Positions 1 through 11,885 are shown, numbered from the stretch's first letter. The stretch is DNA of 64,000 bases from Chenopodium formosanum (GCA_024500155.1 CM044869.1:33540501-33604500), one strand, 5' to 3'. Notes: generated by a model from the letters alone, not told the origin. Numbers and translations: made by a program.

Positions 1-341
1 GAATACCAACGAAATCTTATTTATTATTTTTTTTCTTTTCCTACTTTTTTATTATTATTTCTTTTTTTTTCTTTCTTTTTGAGTTCCTTTTTCTACTTTT
101 TCCCTTTGTTTATTTTTTATAATTTTCTTTTTTAGTTTCGTTATTTTTTCGAGGGGCGTAAATTGGGAACCCTTTCCCTCCCTCGAAAATTTTTTCTTTT
201 TGTCTTTAAAGCACTTATGGAAATGAAAAAAAACAAGATATGATATATAAAAAAATGTCATATGTACAACAATTAAAAAAATAATAACAATGTACATATA
301 TATTTTCCATAAGGAAAAAAAAATGTAATAAAAAATGGGAG
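1..341. other. A+T-rich non-coding DNA
   Basis: Long T-rich runs on the plus strand and no credible reading frame. Nothing is recognised. A perfect 8-bp stem (336-343 with 356-363, arms TGGGAGTC/GACTCCCA) straddles its right border and overlaps the last exon of the PMD gene next to it. Confidence 0.5.
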
Positions 342-2257
342 TCAAGATGCTCGGCGACTCCCAAAAGGCTGCTCTACATCCTGCAAAACCCCAAAACAAA
401 GATTAATACACGTATGCGTAATAACTTTGATAAGAAAATAAACAATACTTACCGCGACAATCCAATGATTACGACATGAAAAAGCCACAAGGGCTCTCCG
501 ATAAGCAGCTCGGAAAGCACGCATAGTTCTCACCATGTCGTTCTCGGTCTCCCGCGGAACCTGTTCCAAAAAAAATAAATTACAAAGGATAGTTAAAAAA
601 ATTTGTATATGATAAATGAAAAAGAAAAGATATACATGTATAGAATAAACATATCGACTCAATCGTCTCTAGTACAAATAGTATGTCCTCATCCTCCACC
701 ACTAGAAGTGTCTCACGAATTACTGACCTAAAAGCGTAGGTATACGTCACCTCCGCCATAGGAGGCACCCAACTACCCAGCTCGACTCGCTAAAAATATG
801 CAAACCTAAAAAGAAGTGAAGTTCCGAGCAGTGAAAATAATAATAATAATAAAAGAAAAGAAAAAATACTAACCGGAACGAATGCTGACAAAGGAGTCAT
901 CCTAGATGCAACAAACGCTGGGTAAGATGCACCCGGCACCACCAGCTGCTCCGCTGGATAACATAGGATCACCTGAGCTCGATCCTCGGTAGACAGCAGA
1001 TCCGGATGCAGCATCCGGATCGGAGGGTCCGCAAGAACCAAGGGTTCCTTGGACGAAAACTACCAGACGACTTGCTCGCCCAAAAAGCAATCGTCTATCC
1101 GCTGAAGCACGGAAAATCCCTGATAAAGGGCCCTGAAACAGCAGCGAACTGCTCCTGCTCAGACGACCTTTGTGACCCCGACGATCAAACTCCAAGGACG
1201 GAGATCGATCTACAAAAAAAAAACAAAGCACCACCACATGAGAAAGTCACTTGAAACAATCCCTATAAAAATTTGTGTTGTCAAAATCATACTTATCGAC
1301 GCACGAGACGCCTTGCCCACATTAGTAAGCATACGGGCATACGACACCTCTGTCCAACTCAAGTTGCCTACTTGCCCTAAATCGCTGAGGTAAATAAGTA
1401 ACCCAACGGCGAAACACTCTCCCCGATCACTCAGGATAGTGACGGAGAGAACGTGGGCAATGTATATCCGAGCTAACTGCTCAGGATTACACTTCCGATC
1501 AACCTCGTCAGCCGACAGCTCGTCGGCAAGAACCGACTACAAATAAGACTGCGCATACAAGTGAAAGGCCGCCGCAAGACCGTCTCCCACGAGGTCACGC
1601 AGTCTCTCGTTTGATCCCTTTATGTTCTTAAGAACTACGGGCTCACCTCCGAAAGGAAAACCCGTAATCATTAAGAAGTCGTAAGGGGTAACCGTCATCT
1701 CCCCCCACAGGATGTGGAAAGTGTTGGTGGAATCCCACCAAAACTCCAGCAACCCGCGAAGGAAAGCTGACGACGTAGGCTGAGTCGATAAATCTCAAAG
1801 AGCCACCGGCTGGGGGCTTATCCCCGAAAGTTCCACCACCTCCTTTACCACGTCGGGTAAACTCTCGAAACAACCTTTTAAGTCTCCCGAACGTACAGAC
1901 GCATGCTAGGCTCGTTCTAAAGAAAATATATAAAAAATCACAATTATGACTTTAATAAAAACAGATAGAAAAAGAAAACAGAGAAAACGATAAAAAAAAT
2001 AGAGGCGCAAAAAAACTCACTATGCCACGCCAACTCCAAATCGAAACATGATGGTCTGGGTCCCACTTAATGACTTGAGAATCCCTGTTGGGAGGAGTCT
2101 CCCAGACCACGTCCTCATGACGACGTCGATCAGCTCCGACGCGTCGCTCCCGTACCTCCTCACGAGGACGCGTCACCCTCTTTCGAGGATGAACCGCCTC
2201 GTCAAGCACTGGTCTTCCTAGATCTTCCTCGGCATCGATGAAGGGAGGGGAGTCCAT
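342..2257 (-). pseudogene. Plant mobile domain (PMD) gene, six exons, broken
   Basis: PMD proteins (aminotransferase-like, MAIN/MAIL relatives) occur as host silencing factors and as cargo of plant transposons. The core motif WWDSTNTFHILWGEMTVTP followed by DFLMITGFPFGGEPV (about 1752-1640) is characteristic. GT..AG junctions on the minus strand suggest exons 2257-2021, 1916-1294, 1209-874, 789-651, 560-453 and 380-342; the donors GTGAGT (2020) and GTAAGT (452) are canonical. Exon 1 is charged and starts MDSPPFIDAEEDLG. Exon 2 has a frameshift just after YVRET, a stop near 1775 and another just after HLYAQSYL. The downstream frame is otherwise open and keeps PMD-like sequence (YLSDLGQVGNLSWTEVSYAR). 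The exon structure argues for a gene rather than a retrocopy. It could be a host gene or transposon cargo: no terminal repeats were seen around it. Exon edges are my inference; family membership is fairly certain. Confidence 0.7.
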
Positions 2258-2677
2258 GATATAATCGATAAAATTCTTTATTAGTTACTCTCCTAAAGAA
2301 CTAATATACGTGTTCTAGACCCATTTTGGCAGCATAACGACTGCCGAGAGGGAAAAACACAAAAATCGAATGCCACCTACGCTTCAGGGCTACGATACCT
2401 GCAATTAAACTCAGTAAATGGGGGCTTTTAACACCCACAAAAGCCATCCCATACCAGTTTCAACTAAAGTATTCTAGAGATTATTTCTATAAATCTCAAA
2501 AATAAAAATCAATTATTTATTTTAGATGAATAATAATAACATAAACATAATTATCATCTACCAAACAATCCTGAGGTTCGAACATGGCAAAAACAAGATA
2601 AAGTGTATACTTCGCGCCATTTTTTCAGATTCAAAATTTTCCAAACATGATTCATGAAAGTAATTGTAGGTCTAATA
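2258..2677. other. Non-coding DNA left of the mariner element
   Basis: No open frame and no recognised repeat. It is the original flank into which the mariner element inserted; the target TA is at 2676-2677. Confidence 0.4.
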
Positions 2678-2707
2678 CTACCTCCGTTAACCATTATCTA
2701 CAACTTT
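2678..2707 (+). repeat. Left terminal inverted repeat of the mariner element
   Basis: Matches the reverse complement of 4754-4783 at 29 of 30 positions (ATCTACAA on the left, ATCTGCAA on the right). Confidence 0.9.
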
Positions 2708-3273
2708 GGAGGCCTTGACGGACTCCTAGGCAAAATTTGGTAATGTTGTTTAAGAAATTTTAGGGAGAGTAATTAAAAAAAAGAGGAGAGAGAAAGTGGG
2801 ACCTGCCCACATGTTTTTTTTTTTTTTTGCTGGAAATCCATTTATTGGTGGGAAACGTTTTTCCCTCCTAACTTTTTGGCCAAAATATCAAAATTTAGCA
2901 AAATTTTTCCCCTCTAATGGAGACTTCAATTTTCCCATTCAAATTTCAGTGGCTTATAAATACCAGCCATCACATTTAATGTTCATAACCATTGTCATAC
3001 TTCACCATTACTATAGACCACAATGTAACAATGTTTCTCGAAAAATTAAGTTGGCACTAATTACACATCATCAACCCATATTTACCCAAAATACTACCCC
3101 TAATCTAAATTAGTGCTACCTACATTAAGTCATCTTCATCTTCTTTCTTCACCGCTTTTTAGAAAATCATGGCAGCTTCACTAGCACCAAAAAAAGACTT
3201 CAGCTACCACCTTTTCTCCTCTCTTACACTCCGAAATTAAAAAAAAAAAGCAGTTAATGTTCCAAAAAAAAAA

Positions 3274-4754
3274 TGGATGACGCATATGGTTATGATGACC
3301 AATTTTATAGAATTGATCAACTGCTCATGGATGAAGAAGATGATAATGCATTTGAGTTTTCAGACCATGATTCTGAAAACGAGGAAGAAAACATTCAGCA
3401 ACATTAGACAGACAACAATGAAGACACAAATGCATCTCAACAGGCAGGAACAACATCAAGAAAACAACTGACTTTGGAAAAAAAAAGAGAAATCATTGAT
3501 GCAATGTTACTGCAAATGCATGATGGCAGTTGCAAAGGGGAGACAAGGCTCAAATGGCATTAAGATTTCAAGTCCATAAGTCAACAATCACCAGAGTATT
3601 TGATGATCTAACCAAGAAGATTTCACAGGGAAATGTGATTGATGTAAGAAACAAGAATTTGGGGAAAACAGGTCGCAAACCAATGGAATTCTCAGATGAA
3701 TTTCTCCAATCAGTGCCTCTGTACAAGAGAACAACAAAGAGAAGCTATGCAGCAGCTCTAAAGATTTCACATGTCACTATACACAATTTGAAGAAAAGGG
3801 GTAGACTTAGAACTCACACAAGCTATAACAGACCAGCACTTACTTCAAACCATAAAGTTGTAAGGTTAAAATGGGCTTTAGTTCATGTTAACCCTATTCC
3901 AGCACAAGGGACCCAAAATTTGTGATCATGCAAGATGCCATTCATATTGATGAGAAGTGGTTCTGGTTGAACCCAGAAACAAGGAAGTTTTATTTGCTGC
4001 CAAAAGAGGAAAACCCCTACAGGTGTCAACAGTCCAGAAGGTTCAACATCAAAGCCATGTTTATGGCAATGGTCGGTAAACCCCTTTATGATGCTAACAA
4101 AAACTTGCTACATGATGGTAAATATGGCATTTTCCCTTTTATATTCAGAAAAAGAGCAGCTAAGTCAAATGAGAACAGAGTTGCAGGCACAATGGAGACC
4201 AAGGCAATAGAGAGTGTCACCAAGGAAGTGACAAGGAAAATGTTGCTGGAACATTTTATCCCAGCAATTAAAAGTAAGTGGCATTCCAGCTTACCAAAGA
4301 ATGTGTTTATATAATGGGATAATGCAATCCACACCAAATCCTAACAGATGTAGAGTTTCAAGAAGCATCCACATCAGATGGGTTCAACATTCAAATGGTT
4401 CTTCAACCTGCCCAGTCCCTTGATCTCAATGTACTTGATCTAGGGCTGTTTACCTCAATCAAATCCATCCAATATCAATCTTTTCCAAAAAATTTGGATG
4501 AATTGATTGAGAAGGTAAATGAGGCTTATGATGTATTTGATCCAAAAGTCAATAGGAATACATGGATCACTTTGCAAAAATGCATGACTGAAATAATGAT
4601 TAAAAATGGATGCAATAACTACCCCCCACAACATATGGGAAAAAACAGGTTAAAGAACCAAGGAAATCTTCCAGAACAGATAAAGGTCAGTAGGGACATT
4701 ATTCATCAAGCAGTGGCACATGTCAACACTTTGTTAAACGGCCAAAAATGGTAA
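3274..4754 (+). pseudogene. Mariner transposase, frameshifted (DD39D type)
   Basis: In its active form this protein binds the inverted repeats and cuts and pastes the element at TA sites. The N-terminal part (ATG at 3274) is acidic, has a TAG near 3406 and loses frame near 3530. A helix-turn-helix region follows (FQVHKSTITRVF; 3530-3925), with a stop at 3925. The catalytic region restarts with the first aspartate in HIDEKWFW (about 3945), the second in WDNA (4318-4320) after a stop, and the third in LNVLDLG (4437-4439), the plant-mariner signature. The second and third aspartate codons are 119 bp apart, which fits 39 intervening residues minus one base. At least three stops and three frame changes make it inactive. 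Confidence 0.88.
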
Positions 4755-4783
4755 AAGTTGCAGATAATGGTTAACGGAGGTAG
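4754..4783 (-). repeat. Right terminal inverted repeat of the mariner element
   Basis: Partner of 2678-2707. It is followed by TA at 4784-4785. Confidence 0.9.
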
Positions 4784-6267
4784 TACTATAATTCACTTCA
4801 TAATCAATAAGTATAACCAAATGAGCAATCAAAAACAACAAATTCGAACTAAAATCCGAAGAAAATGCCAAGAACGCACTCAAACAAAGAAATGCTCATA
4901 CAAGGTTCAATACTCAGGCATTTTTCATGAAATTTGTTGCAAAACACTTCTTAAAATTAGCATAATAACATGCAACAAACGATTTCAAGAATGATGGAGC
5001 GAATCAAAAAATTCCCAAATTTGAATTTTTGGGTTTTTACAGTTCAATTTTCCCCAAATTCAGTTAAAAAACGAGTTAAAACAAGAAAAACTTACATTGG
5101 ATTTTGGCAAATGTGAATAGGGGACGAGATCTACTTCCTTAAGCTTCAAAAAACAAAGAAAATCAAGCTTTGTAGAGAGAGAAAGGGACGAAAAATGGCG
5201 AAGGAAGAAGAAGAGAGAGTGAAATGAAAAATCGCGCTTTGCGATTTTCTTTTACTGACTTAAGTGTAACGCACAACTTAATCTGTTGCACGCGACAGCC
5301 CAGCGCAACTCAGAACGTTGCGCGCGCCTTGCCTGCGTGACCCACTAAGTTGCGCTCGGATATCGGTCACTTAAAAGACCCGTACTGGGATTTCGATCCG
5401 TTTTGATTTATTTTTAACGGTTTTTGCTTGTCATTGGACGTAATGGCGCGCAAATTATCAAAATCTTTTATTTTGCTTTGCATCTTGTAGTTTATTTTCT
5501 TCTTTAATAGTTTTTTGCATCATCCTGCATGCACACCGTGCTTTGTGCCTGACCTAGGCATACGTTTTGGACGTTTTTCGTGAATGTGTCTTAAAACGTT
5601 CCGTAGTGGTGCTTTACATAAAAGATCCCATAGACAGGCTTGTTATTTTACTATACTAAGTTTAGAAATGTCACGTTCTTTTTGTGTTTTTTTGGAGTAA
5701 AAGGAATGACCCTAGGTGCTGCGTAAAATTGCACCCTCTGCCAGCAACGTGATCTACCTCCCGTAACGTAAATGATAGAATCTATTTCTTTCGGCGTTAG
5801 CTTTACGAGTTGACAGGCACGCCGAACCATCGAGGACAAGGCACATTCTCGATTAAAAGCAAATAAAGTAATTAGTGAGCTTACTGGCTTACCGGACAGT
5901 TAGGGTGTCCGTCCACCCCCAGTATAAAGAGCGACATGCCAAAGTCTCACCTATTTAGGCACACACCCCAAGTCCCGAGACGCGTGTTTTCATCTTGTGG
6001 ACAAAACTGCTGAGAGAGTTGCCGATTTTCTTCTCTCTCACTAGATTTGGATATATGCCTCTAATCCTAAGACATGTATTTCTACCTTGTGGACCCCTAA
6101 TACTTCGTTTTTGCAAGCGAGTGTCAAAACCTCTATTCACGTGTTAGGGTCTGAACGCCGAAACACCACTCTTTTTATCATTGTAGGGAGTATTTCAAGT
6201 ATCCCACACTTGAGCACCATTGTGATCATACACTTAAGCGTGGTGGCGTCCAAAGGGAAGGAAGCTA
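4784..6267. other. Non-coding retroelement-like DNA
   Basis: No coding frame. At 5272-5360 there is a CpG-rich cluster with words such as TTGCGCGC, CACGCGACA and CCCAGCGCAAC. Read on the minus strand it is followed by a CT-rich leader-like stretch (about 5230-5160, TTTCACTCTCTCTTCTTC). This is the layout of the arrays of the Athila-like elements, and the words recur at 8708-8942. I infer it is part of an old LTR element related to the one at 8437. The part next to 6268 would be the 5' leader of the minus-strand LTR unit. Confidence 0.35.
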
Positions 6268-6285
6268 GAGCAAAAGAGTCGCCAA
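6268..6285 (-). other. Primer-binding-site-like sequence
   Basis: The minus strand reads TTGGCGACTC here, directly after the end of an LTR-like unit. The same ten bases follow the plus-strand LTR-like unit at 61438. Both are preceded by CCTAAAACTY, so position and context match. The primer tRNA is not assigned. Confidence 0.4.
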
Positions 6286-8062
6286 CAAGTTTTAGGAACT
6301 TGTAAACCGTTCACAGGGTGAAGGTTACACCCCTTCACGATCCATGAGATCGCTAACTTCATAGTGGTCTGGAACCATGACTGGATATTCGGGGATGAAG
6401 GTACAAATCAAACCTAAAAGAGATTGAACCTGCCCTAAATAGGCCTCTACTTTATTCTTCTCGTATTCATGTGCGCTTTCGGACTAACATACAATTAATA
6501 GGTTAACCCTAAACCTGTTTAATCTATGTTGGTTGAATATTAATGCACAAACAAAACTATTATTGGCGTTTACTTGAATTATAATCATATTAAACTAAAC
6601 AAGATTATTAATTATCTTATTAAGCGTGATTACAAGTACTAATTCCCTTTAAACATGCATAAAAGGCGTGATCAATCAATAAAAATAATATATATATCAA
6701 GCAACACAACAATAACAATCATCATCATAATAATATTCTCAATCTCATCAAAGCATAATATTAGTAAGATCTTAGGCATTATACTAACAAGATTAATAAC
6801 AAATCCTAGCATGTCACTAAACATTAAAGATCAAAGCTTTATCCCTAACATGATACTAACATGATATAAGAAAGAATAGGAAGCATCATAAAAACATGCA
6901 TGATATTAGAAATCTTAGTTATTACCCTAAACATGATACTAGGAATCATAAAGACATCCTAACATGATACTAGGATTCAAAATAATCTAAGCATGCTTTC
7001 TATATCAAAAGAATAACAATTAAATTACTTACTTGGATGCCTCGTATCTCTTTCTAATAACAAAATACATGCGTTAGTAACTTCAAGGAAAATAATAAGA
7101 AATTAATTAAATTAAATAATCGAAATAGAGATTTGGGACCAAACCCTCAGAAATTATCAACCTTTCATGTGTAGGGCGAAGGCAACTTCGAACTTGGCTA
7201 GGTGTGTCTAGAACTTATGAATGCGGAATTTTGTAAGAGGGAAGGTTTAGAAAAAGAATAGAGAGAGAATAAGCTTCTAGCTTTTAAGAGAGAGAGAATT
7301 AGAGAATAGAAGCATTGTGAATGAATAAAATGGGGATCTAGACCCTATTTATAGAAAAATAGTCCGGAAACGATAGAAAATACTTCAAGTTCTATACGGA
7401 ATAAAACTGGCATCTGTCGCCAGGCGACAGACATTAGCGCCAGGCGAAAAACTCTGTCGTTTGGCACTAATTAAAAGATAAAACGTTCTTTGTGGGGAAT
7501 CATTTTCTTAATATAATTAAGCAGCAAATTTCGTGTTTATCAAATTAAAATCAGGTTTATCATAAAACACTTATTTTATTCCAAATAAAACACTTTAAAA
7601 ATATAATTATCAATCCTAATTCCATTAGAATTTAAAAGAAACTTCTAGATTATTCTAGAAGATTAAAATCAATCCTAACAACTTTAGGAATAATAATTAA
7701 TAGGCTCTCCTCTAAATCATCGAGCCACATATAAAATTCATTTCAAGCCCAATTTAGTATTTTGGCCATAACTTCCTCGTTATTCATCGGAATTGGGCTT
7801 ATAATATATTGTTGGAAAGCACTTTTCGAGCCCGATCCAACTACACTATTATTGGACCCTTATCATGGACCAAATTAAATTGGACTGACTATTTTCATAA
7901 ATAGAGTATAAAAAGAAATACTTTCAAAAACAAAAAGAAGTATTTTTATTAAAGCAACCGCATCACAAGACTTTTCACATTTCACCTTGTTCGATGATCA
8001 AATGACGTGAAAAGTATTCATCACTGGGTTTGGTTTTGGGGAGACACATTTGGGTGTCTACA
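6286..8062 (-). repeat. LTR-like unit (minus strand), about 1.8 kb
   Basis: On the minus strand the unit begins TGTAGACACCC (8062), a frequent start of plant gypsy LTRs. It carries a TATA box, CTATAAATAGGG, near 7356-7344, with a G+C cluster of CGCCAGGCGA words at 7408-7464 about 50 bp upstream. It ends next to a PBS-like TTGGCGACTC. A short purine-rich stretch (8063-8078) precedes its start. No second copy was found, so this is inference from ends and promoter layout. It could be a solo LTR or an outer end of a deleted element. Confidence 0.45.
7343..7357 (-). promoter_or_regulatory. TATA box of the minus-strand LTR-like unit
   Basis: CTATAAATAGGG on the minus strand, with a CT-rich stretch (TCTCTAATTCTCTCTCTC) downstream, typical of an LTR promoter and leader. 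Confidence 0.45.
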
Positions 8063-8436
8063 ATCATCTTTTACCTTGTTAAAATCATAGACTAAATTTT
8101 CAATGATCTGTAGAGAAACTTTAGATCAACAATGCCATAATTGAGAGGATATCATCCTCTTTACCCTATTTTAAACTGATATCTTCTCATGACATGACAT
8201 CACTTAAAACAGCCTTTACTTGTAAAAGCGTTCTACATCTGCAAAGGATCAATATAGATTCTTTAGCACATTAAGAGTAGAAAGTACTCTTTCTAGCCTT
8301 AATAGCTACTTGTCTCAAACACTTATCGAATCAAGGATAGTTTCAACATCCTTAACACTACTGAAAGATTCTCTATTCTGAGGGAACTTCGAAGAATGAG
8401 TCTCGGATTGTAGACTCGATCAAAGTGGGGGCTAAT
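8063..8436. other. Spacer between two head-to-head LTR-like units, with PPT-like end
   Basis: 374 bp without a coding frame. Its right end, AAAGTGGGGGCTAAT (8422-8436), is a good plus-strand polypurine tract placed directly before TGTAGACA. Its left end is purine-rich on the minus strand (AAGGTAAAAGATGAT) directly before the TGTAGACA of the other unit. Confidence 0.4.
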
Positions 8437-9077
8437 TGTAGACATATGCTTTTGGCCTCCTATCCCGACCGGAAGTCCTATGACAATAAATAAAACCATC
8501 TTTCTGTTGGATAAACGTGAAGAATGCTTATGGACAATTGATAGAGCCACAAGAATACAAAACAACTAGCCTAACTCAAAACAAAATGAATTATAGTCTA
8601 ATCAACTAAGCCCAATCAGTAATTAGGCTTAAACTCGAAGGTAAAACGTAATTCTGACGAACTTAGAGGCGCCTAGGTTAAAAATGAAAGCTGCCAAAGA
8701 AAAATCCGTGCGCATCAGAACAAGTCGCGCTGGTCTGGCACGTGCAACACATAAGGTTGCGCGTGACACCCAGCGTAGCCTCTAGTGATGCACTCGCGGA
8801 AGATTCTATATTTCATAAAAATATAAAATCTAATCTTACCATAGTATCGTGGGCAAGACATTCAGTTGCGCTGCCCATAGCAGCGCATCTAAATCACTTT
8901 CGCTGAGCAGGCGCGCGCAACCTAGTAAGAAGCACGCGACACCTGTTGCAGCAGAACACTCAAAACCCTAAATGCATCATTCACTTAAATAGAGGCTTAA
9001 TACGAGGCTTAAACAGACAGAAATTAACCTGAAATACTGGCGGAAACTTTGTGTACTATTAACCCTCTGGTCCTAAA
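8437..9077 (+). repeat. Left part of a plus-strand LTR-like unit split by element A
   Basis: Starts TGTAGACATATGC directly after a polypurine tract. It carries a CpG-rich cluster (8708-8942, GTTGCGCGTGACACC and similar words) and, about 40 bp further, a TATA-like CACTTAAATAGAGG (about 8980-8993). It stops at the element A insertion site and should continue at 60798. LTR identity is inferred from PPT, start, promoter layout and the PBS-like site at the far end (61438). Confidence 0.45.
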
Positions 9078-9576
9078 TATTTTTGGTGCTTTCTGGTCCC
9101 TCGGGAGAGTTACGACACGAAGACTGGTGTGGCACGACCTGTACCTGCAAAACACGAAGACTCCGGGTTGTAGGAGCTCCGCCTCCGACGATCAAGTTAG
9201 TATCGATCGAAGAGAGTAAGAAATGCGGAAAAGGTGAAAAGTGAGATCCTCTCGAATTTCGAGATCAGGTAAATTCTCTGATGTAAGAGATGTGTGTATG
9301 CTCTAATAATTGAACGTGTCCCTAAAAAAAGGGGAAAATTCCCTATCTATGGTCATCGGGAACTGTACCCCTACCTAGGTTACAGGAAACCTAGGAGTGA
9401 TGGGTTGCGCTGCATTACGGCTTTCTCGGGATTTGGGCCGTAAAGGCCGCCTTTTTCCCAACATTCTTGGTGGGTCACGTGTGGAACAGAGATTGGTCCA
9501 TTTTGGACCTCTCCTAAGGTTACACGTGTCACCCTCTTAATGGGCCACTTAGTATGGGTATTTTTTACCCAAAACA
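9078..9576 (-). repeat. 3' LTR of element A
   Basis: On the minus strand it begins TGTTTTGGGTAAAAA (9576) and ends at 9078. The plus-strand start is TATTTTTGG where the partner has TGTTTTAGG, so the terminal CA has decayed. It aligns along its full length with 60298-60797. Confidence 0.88.
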
Positions 9577-10182
9577 TTTGCCCTTCACAGATGTGACGAG
9601 GCGTGCCATGTGGCATCTATGACATTTGTCACTCTGTTACTAATAAGTTAAATTTTAACAGTAATTTAGGTTTAACCGTTCACATTCTAGGGAAATTACA
9701 GGGTTACCCTTGAATTTTACCCCTTTATAAATACGACTTTTACCCCCCCTATTTTAGATGTTTTCAAAAAGTTTCAAGAGAGAAAGTCAAGCTTTTCTAG
9801 AGAGAGTGTGTGTCTAAGACCCATATGTGTTATTCACAAACAGTTCCCTTCTTGCCTGTCTGCCCTGTCGGTTAATCGTCCGCTTGTGCAATATACAAGC
9901 AGCAAATCCAGCCTGCTTGTTGGATCCGGTCTACGCTTGATCCCTTTCAGAGTCAAATCTTAAGGTACCGTCTCTACCCCTTTCACCTCATTCTTGCTTT
10001 TTCCGTTTGTGCATTTATATTAAATAAATTGACTCATCACCAACACACACGGCACAACCTAGGTCAGTAGTCAGCTGATCTCCTAGTACGGTTGAGTATA
10101 GGACTAGGGGTGTCGGCTCTAGGTGTATGGAGCAGCCTTGTACATCCCAAAATCGACTGTCTTTGTGTCTGTGCAAGACACA
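9577..10182. other. Untranslated region between 3' LTR and antisense gene of element A
   Basis: About 600 bp without a frame. Next to the LTR the minus strand reads GTGAAGGGCAAA (9588-9577), a weak polypurine tract. The plus-strand stretch near 9780-9830 would be the promoter and leader side of the antisense gene; no clear TATA box is seen. Confidence 0.4.
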
Positions 10183-11885
10183 ATGGAGAGAATTAAACAA
10201 GAGGCTACCAGACGGCGAAGAACAGACGGTACATTGAAGGGACTATCTGATGAAATCATGCCGGTTGAGGGGGAGGATATGCCAGTTTGAGGACAGCGAG
10301 GAGGAAGAACGCAAAAAATGGAAGGACATAAACAACTTTATTGAGATCCATGTTTCAGCCAAAGATAGAGCTGCAATGGAGAAGGGGTTGGACAATTTTA
10401 AACTCAAGTGCCCCCTTGGTGGCGGATTCAACATCCGGGTGCCGCCTAAGTTAGGCACCATTTCCTGGGAAGATGAAAAAAGAAACTCCGACTGGTATTT
10501 CAGATGTTATGAGGCGGCATTCTTAGCCGGCCTCCTTTTCCCTCTTCATGACGCAATAAAGGCCATCCTTAGAGGATATGGCCTAGGCGTGTGGAAGTTG
10601 ACCCCAAAATCCTGGGTCAACATTCTAGGCTACATCGCCGCCTGCGAATGGCAAGGGCTTCACCCCGGCTAGGAGGCTTTTGCACACATGCATTACCTCA
10701 GTCGAAGCCTAGGCGGCTAGCGAACGTGGTACACCTTGACCACATACAACAAATACCAAGTGACCTTTGACAAAGTTTCTAAGTGGGATAATTGGAAGGA
10801 GTGTTTTTACCTGGTGTCTACCCCCAAGCGGCGAGAAAACCACGAGTACCGCCAATGCAACCAGAAGCTGACCTGTTGGGTCAAAAGTGTGCCCTCCCCC
10901 GGATTTCGGACGAGGACTTTGAGAAAATCATTGAGCCAGGTTTCTTTGAACTGGTCGATGAACCCATCTCAACCGGGCTCATTTCTATGCCAAAGAACTA
11001 GATTCCCAAGCACGAATGGTTGAGAGACGGGGGGTTCTTTTCCTCCCGCGGTCTTAGTTTTATTTTTTATAAACGTATGTTTTGAATACACTCGGCAATT
11101 TTTGTGCCATTTGTACTACTTTGGTGTCATTTTCGTTTTCATTTTATTGCATTGATAAACAGTTTATTTGCAGAAACGGGTAGAAACATGGTTTCTGAGG
11201 AAAAGACCCTCAGGCGGTCCACAACCCAAATCCGCAAGGATAAGGCGGAAAAACAAAGGGCTGATATGGCAGCTAAGGGACCGGTATACCCCGTTTGGCT
11301 GTAATGCCTTGTATTTCTTATTTTCAACTAGAAACGGGATTTACCGACTGTATGCTTATTGTCTCATCTTGTTCCAGGATGGAGGAAAAGGTGCTCCTCG
11401 ATCCTTCACAAAGATACTCAAGCGAAAGCAGGATGAAGAGGTTAACAGCTCCGCCAAGTCCCAGAAGGTATCCTCTACTCAGACGGCTCCCGATCTTCCT
11501 CTTGGTAAGGGTCGCCTGAACATCGGGGGGAAGAGTCTCAGCTTGAAGGGCTTTAGTCTAGGGCTATACCTAAGCAAGAAGCCGGGGATTGAAGTAGTGC
11601 CAAAGGGAGGTGAGCAACCCAAGCCAGCTCGCAGCTCTGCAGTGGCTGCAGATGACAAGAGCCTGCAGATTTTTGAAGGTCCGGCTAGCCCTTTCAAATC
11701 CCTGTTTGAGCTTCACTGGCCCATGCGGGTGAAATCACACTCGCAACAAATGTCTCAAGGTTCATCAGGCAGCCGTCAGCAGATAGGTGCCGCCTATGTA
11801 GCACACTCACCCAATCTTGGTTATGATGTAGATTCCCCCCGGTGGCCGGATGTGGAGCAGTATGCGAGGTCTATGCTTAGGGCCA
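10183..11885 (+). pseudogene. Antisense gene of element A, 5' part (gypsy-type Transposase_28-like)
   Basis: Tat-lineage elements carry an extra gene between integrase and 3' LTR, often on the opposite strand; its role is unknown. From ATG 10183 the frame is open to 10287, then shifts into the frame that continues to 10672. This part has the domain hallmark: AAFLAGLLFPLHDAIKAILR, then a YGLGVWKLTPKSWVNILGY segment, close to plant 'putative gypsy type transposon' proteins. A stop follows QGLHPG, and the WYTLTTYNKYQ and ECFYLVSTP segments continue in other frames. Introns are visible: an acceptor TTTATTTGCAG before 11174, and a phase-0 intron 11284-11377 (donor GTATAC, acceptor TTCCAG). The next exon (to 11885) is basic and Ser/Pro-rich. 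Element C interrupts it at 11886; the reading frame resumes at 49577. Confidence 0.75.

Larger units (their letters stand above)
2678..4783 (+). mobile_element. Mariner-like (plant MLE) DNA transposon
   Basis: The element has 30-bp terminal inverted repeats, 2678-2707 and 4754-4783, that differ at one position and begin CTACCTCCGTTAACCATTAT. Each end is flanked by a TA dinucleotide (2676-2677, 4784-4785), the duplication expected of Tc1/mariner. The outer CTNCCTCCGTT resembles the Stowaway/plant-mariner end. Length is 2106 bp and the transposase remnant lies inside on the plus strand. TIR conservation alongside a broken transposase suggests moderate age; the ends might still be mobilised in trans. 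Confidence 0.9.

Noticed and set aside
336..363. GGCGACTCC near 352 as another PBS
   Set aside because: Here the motif is one arm of a local hairpin and part of the last PMD exon. No LTR end or matching context lies before it.
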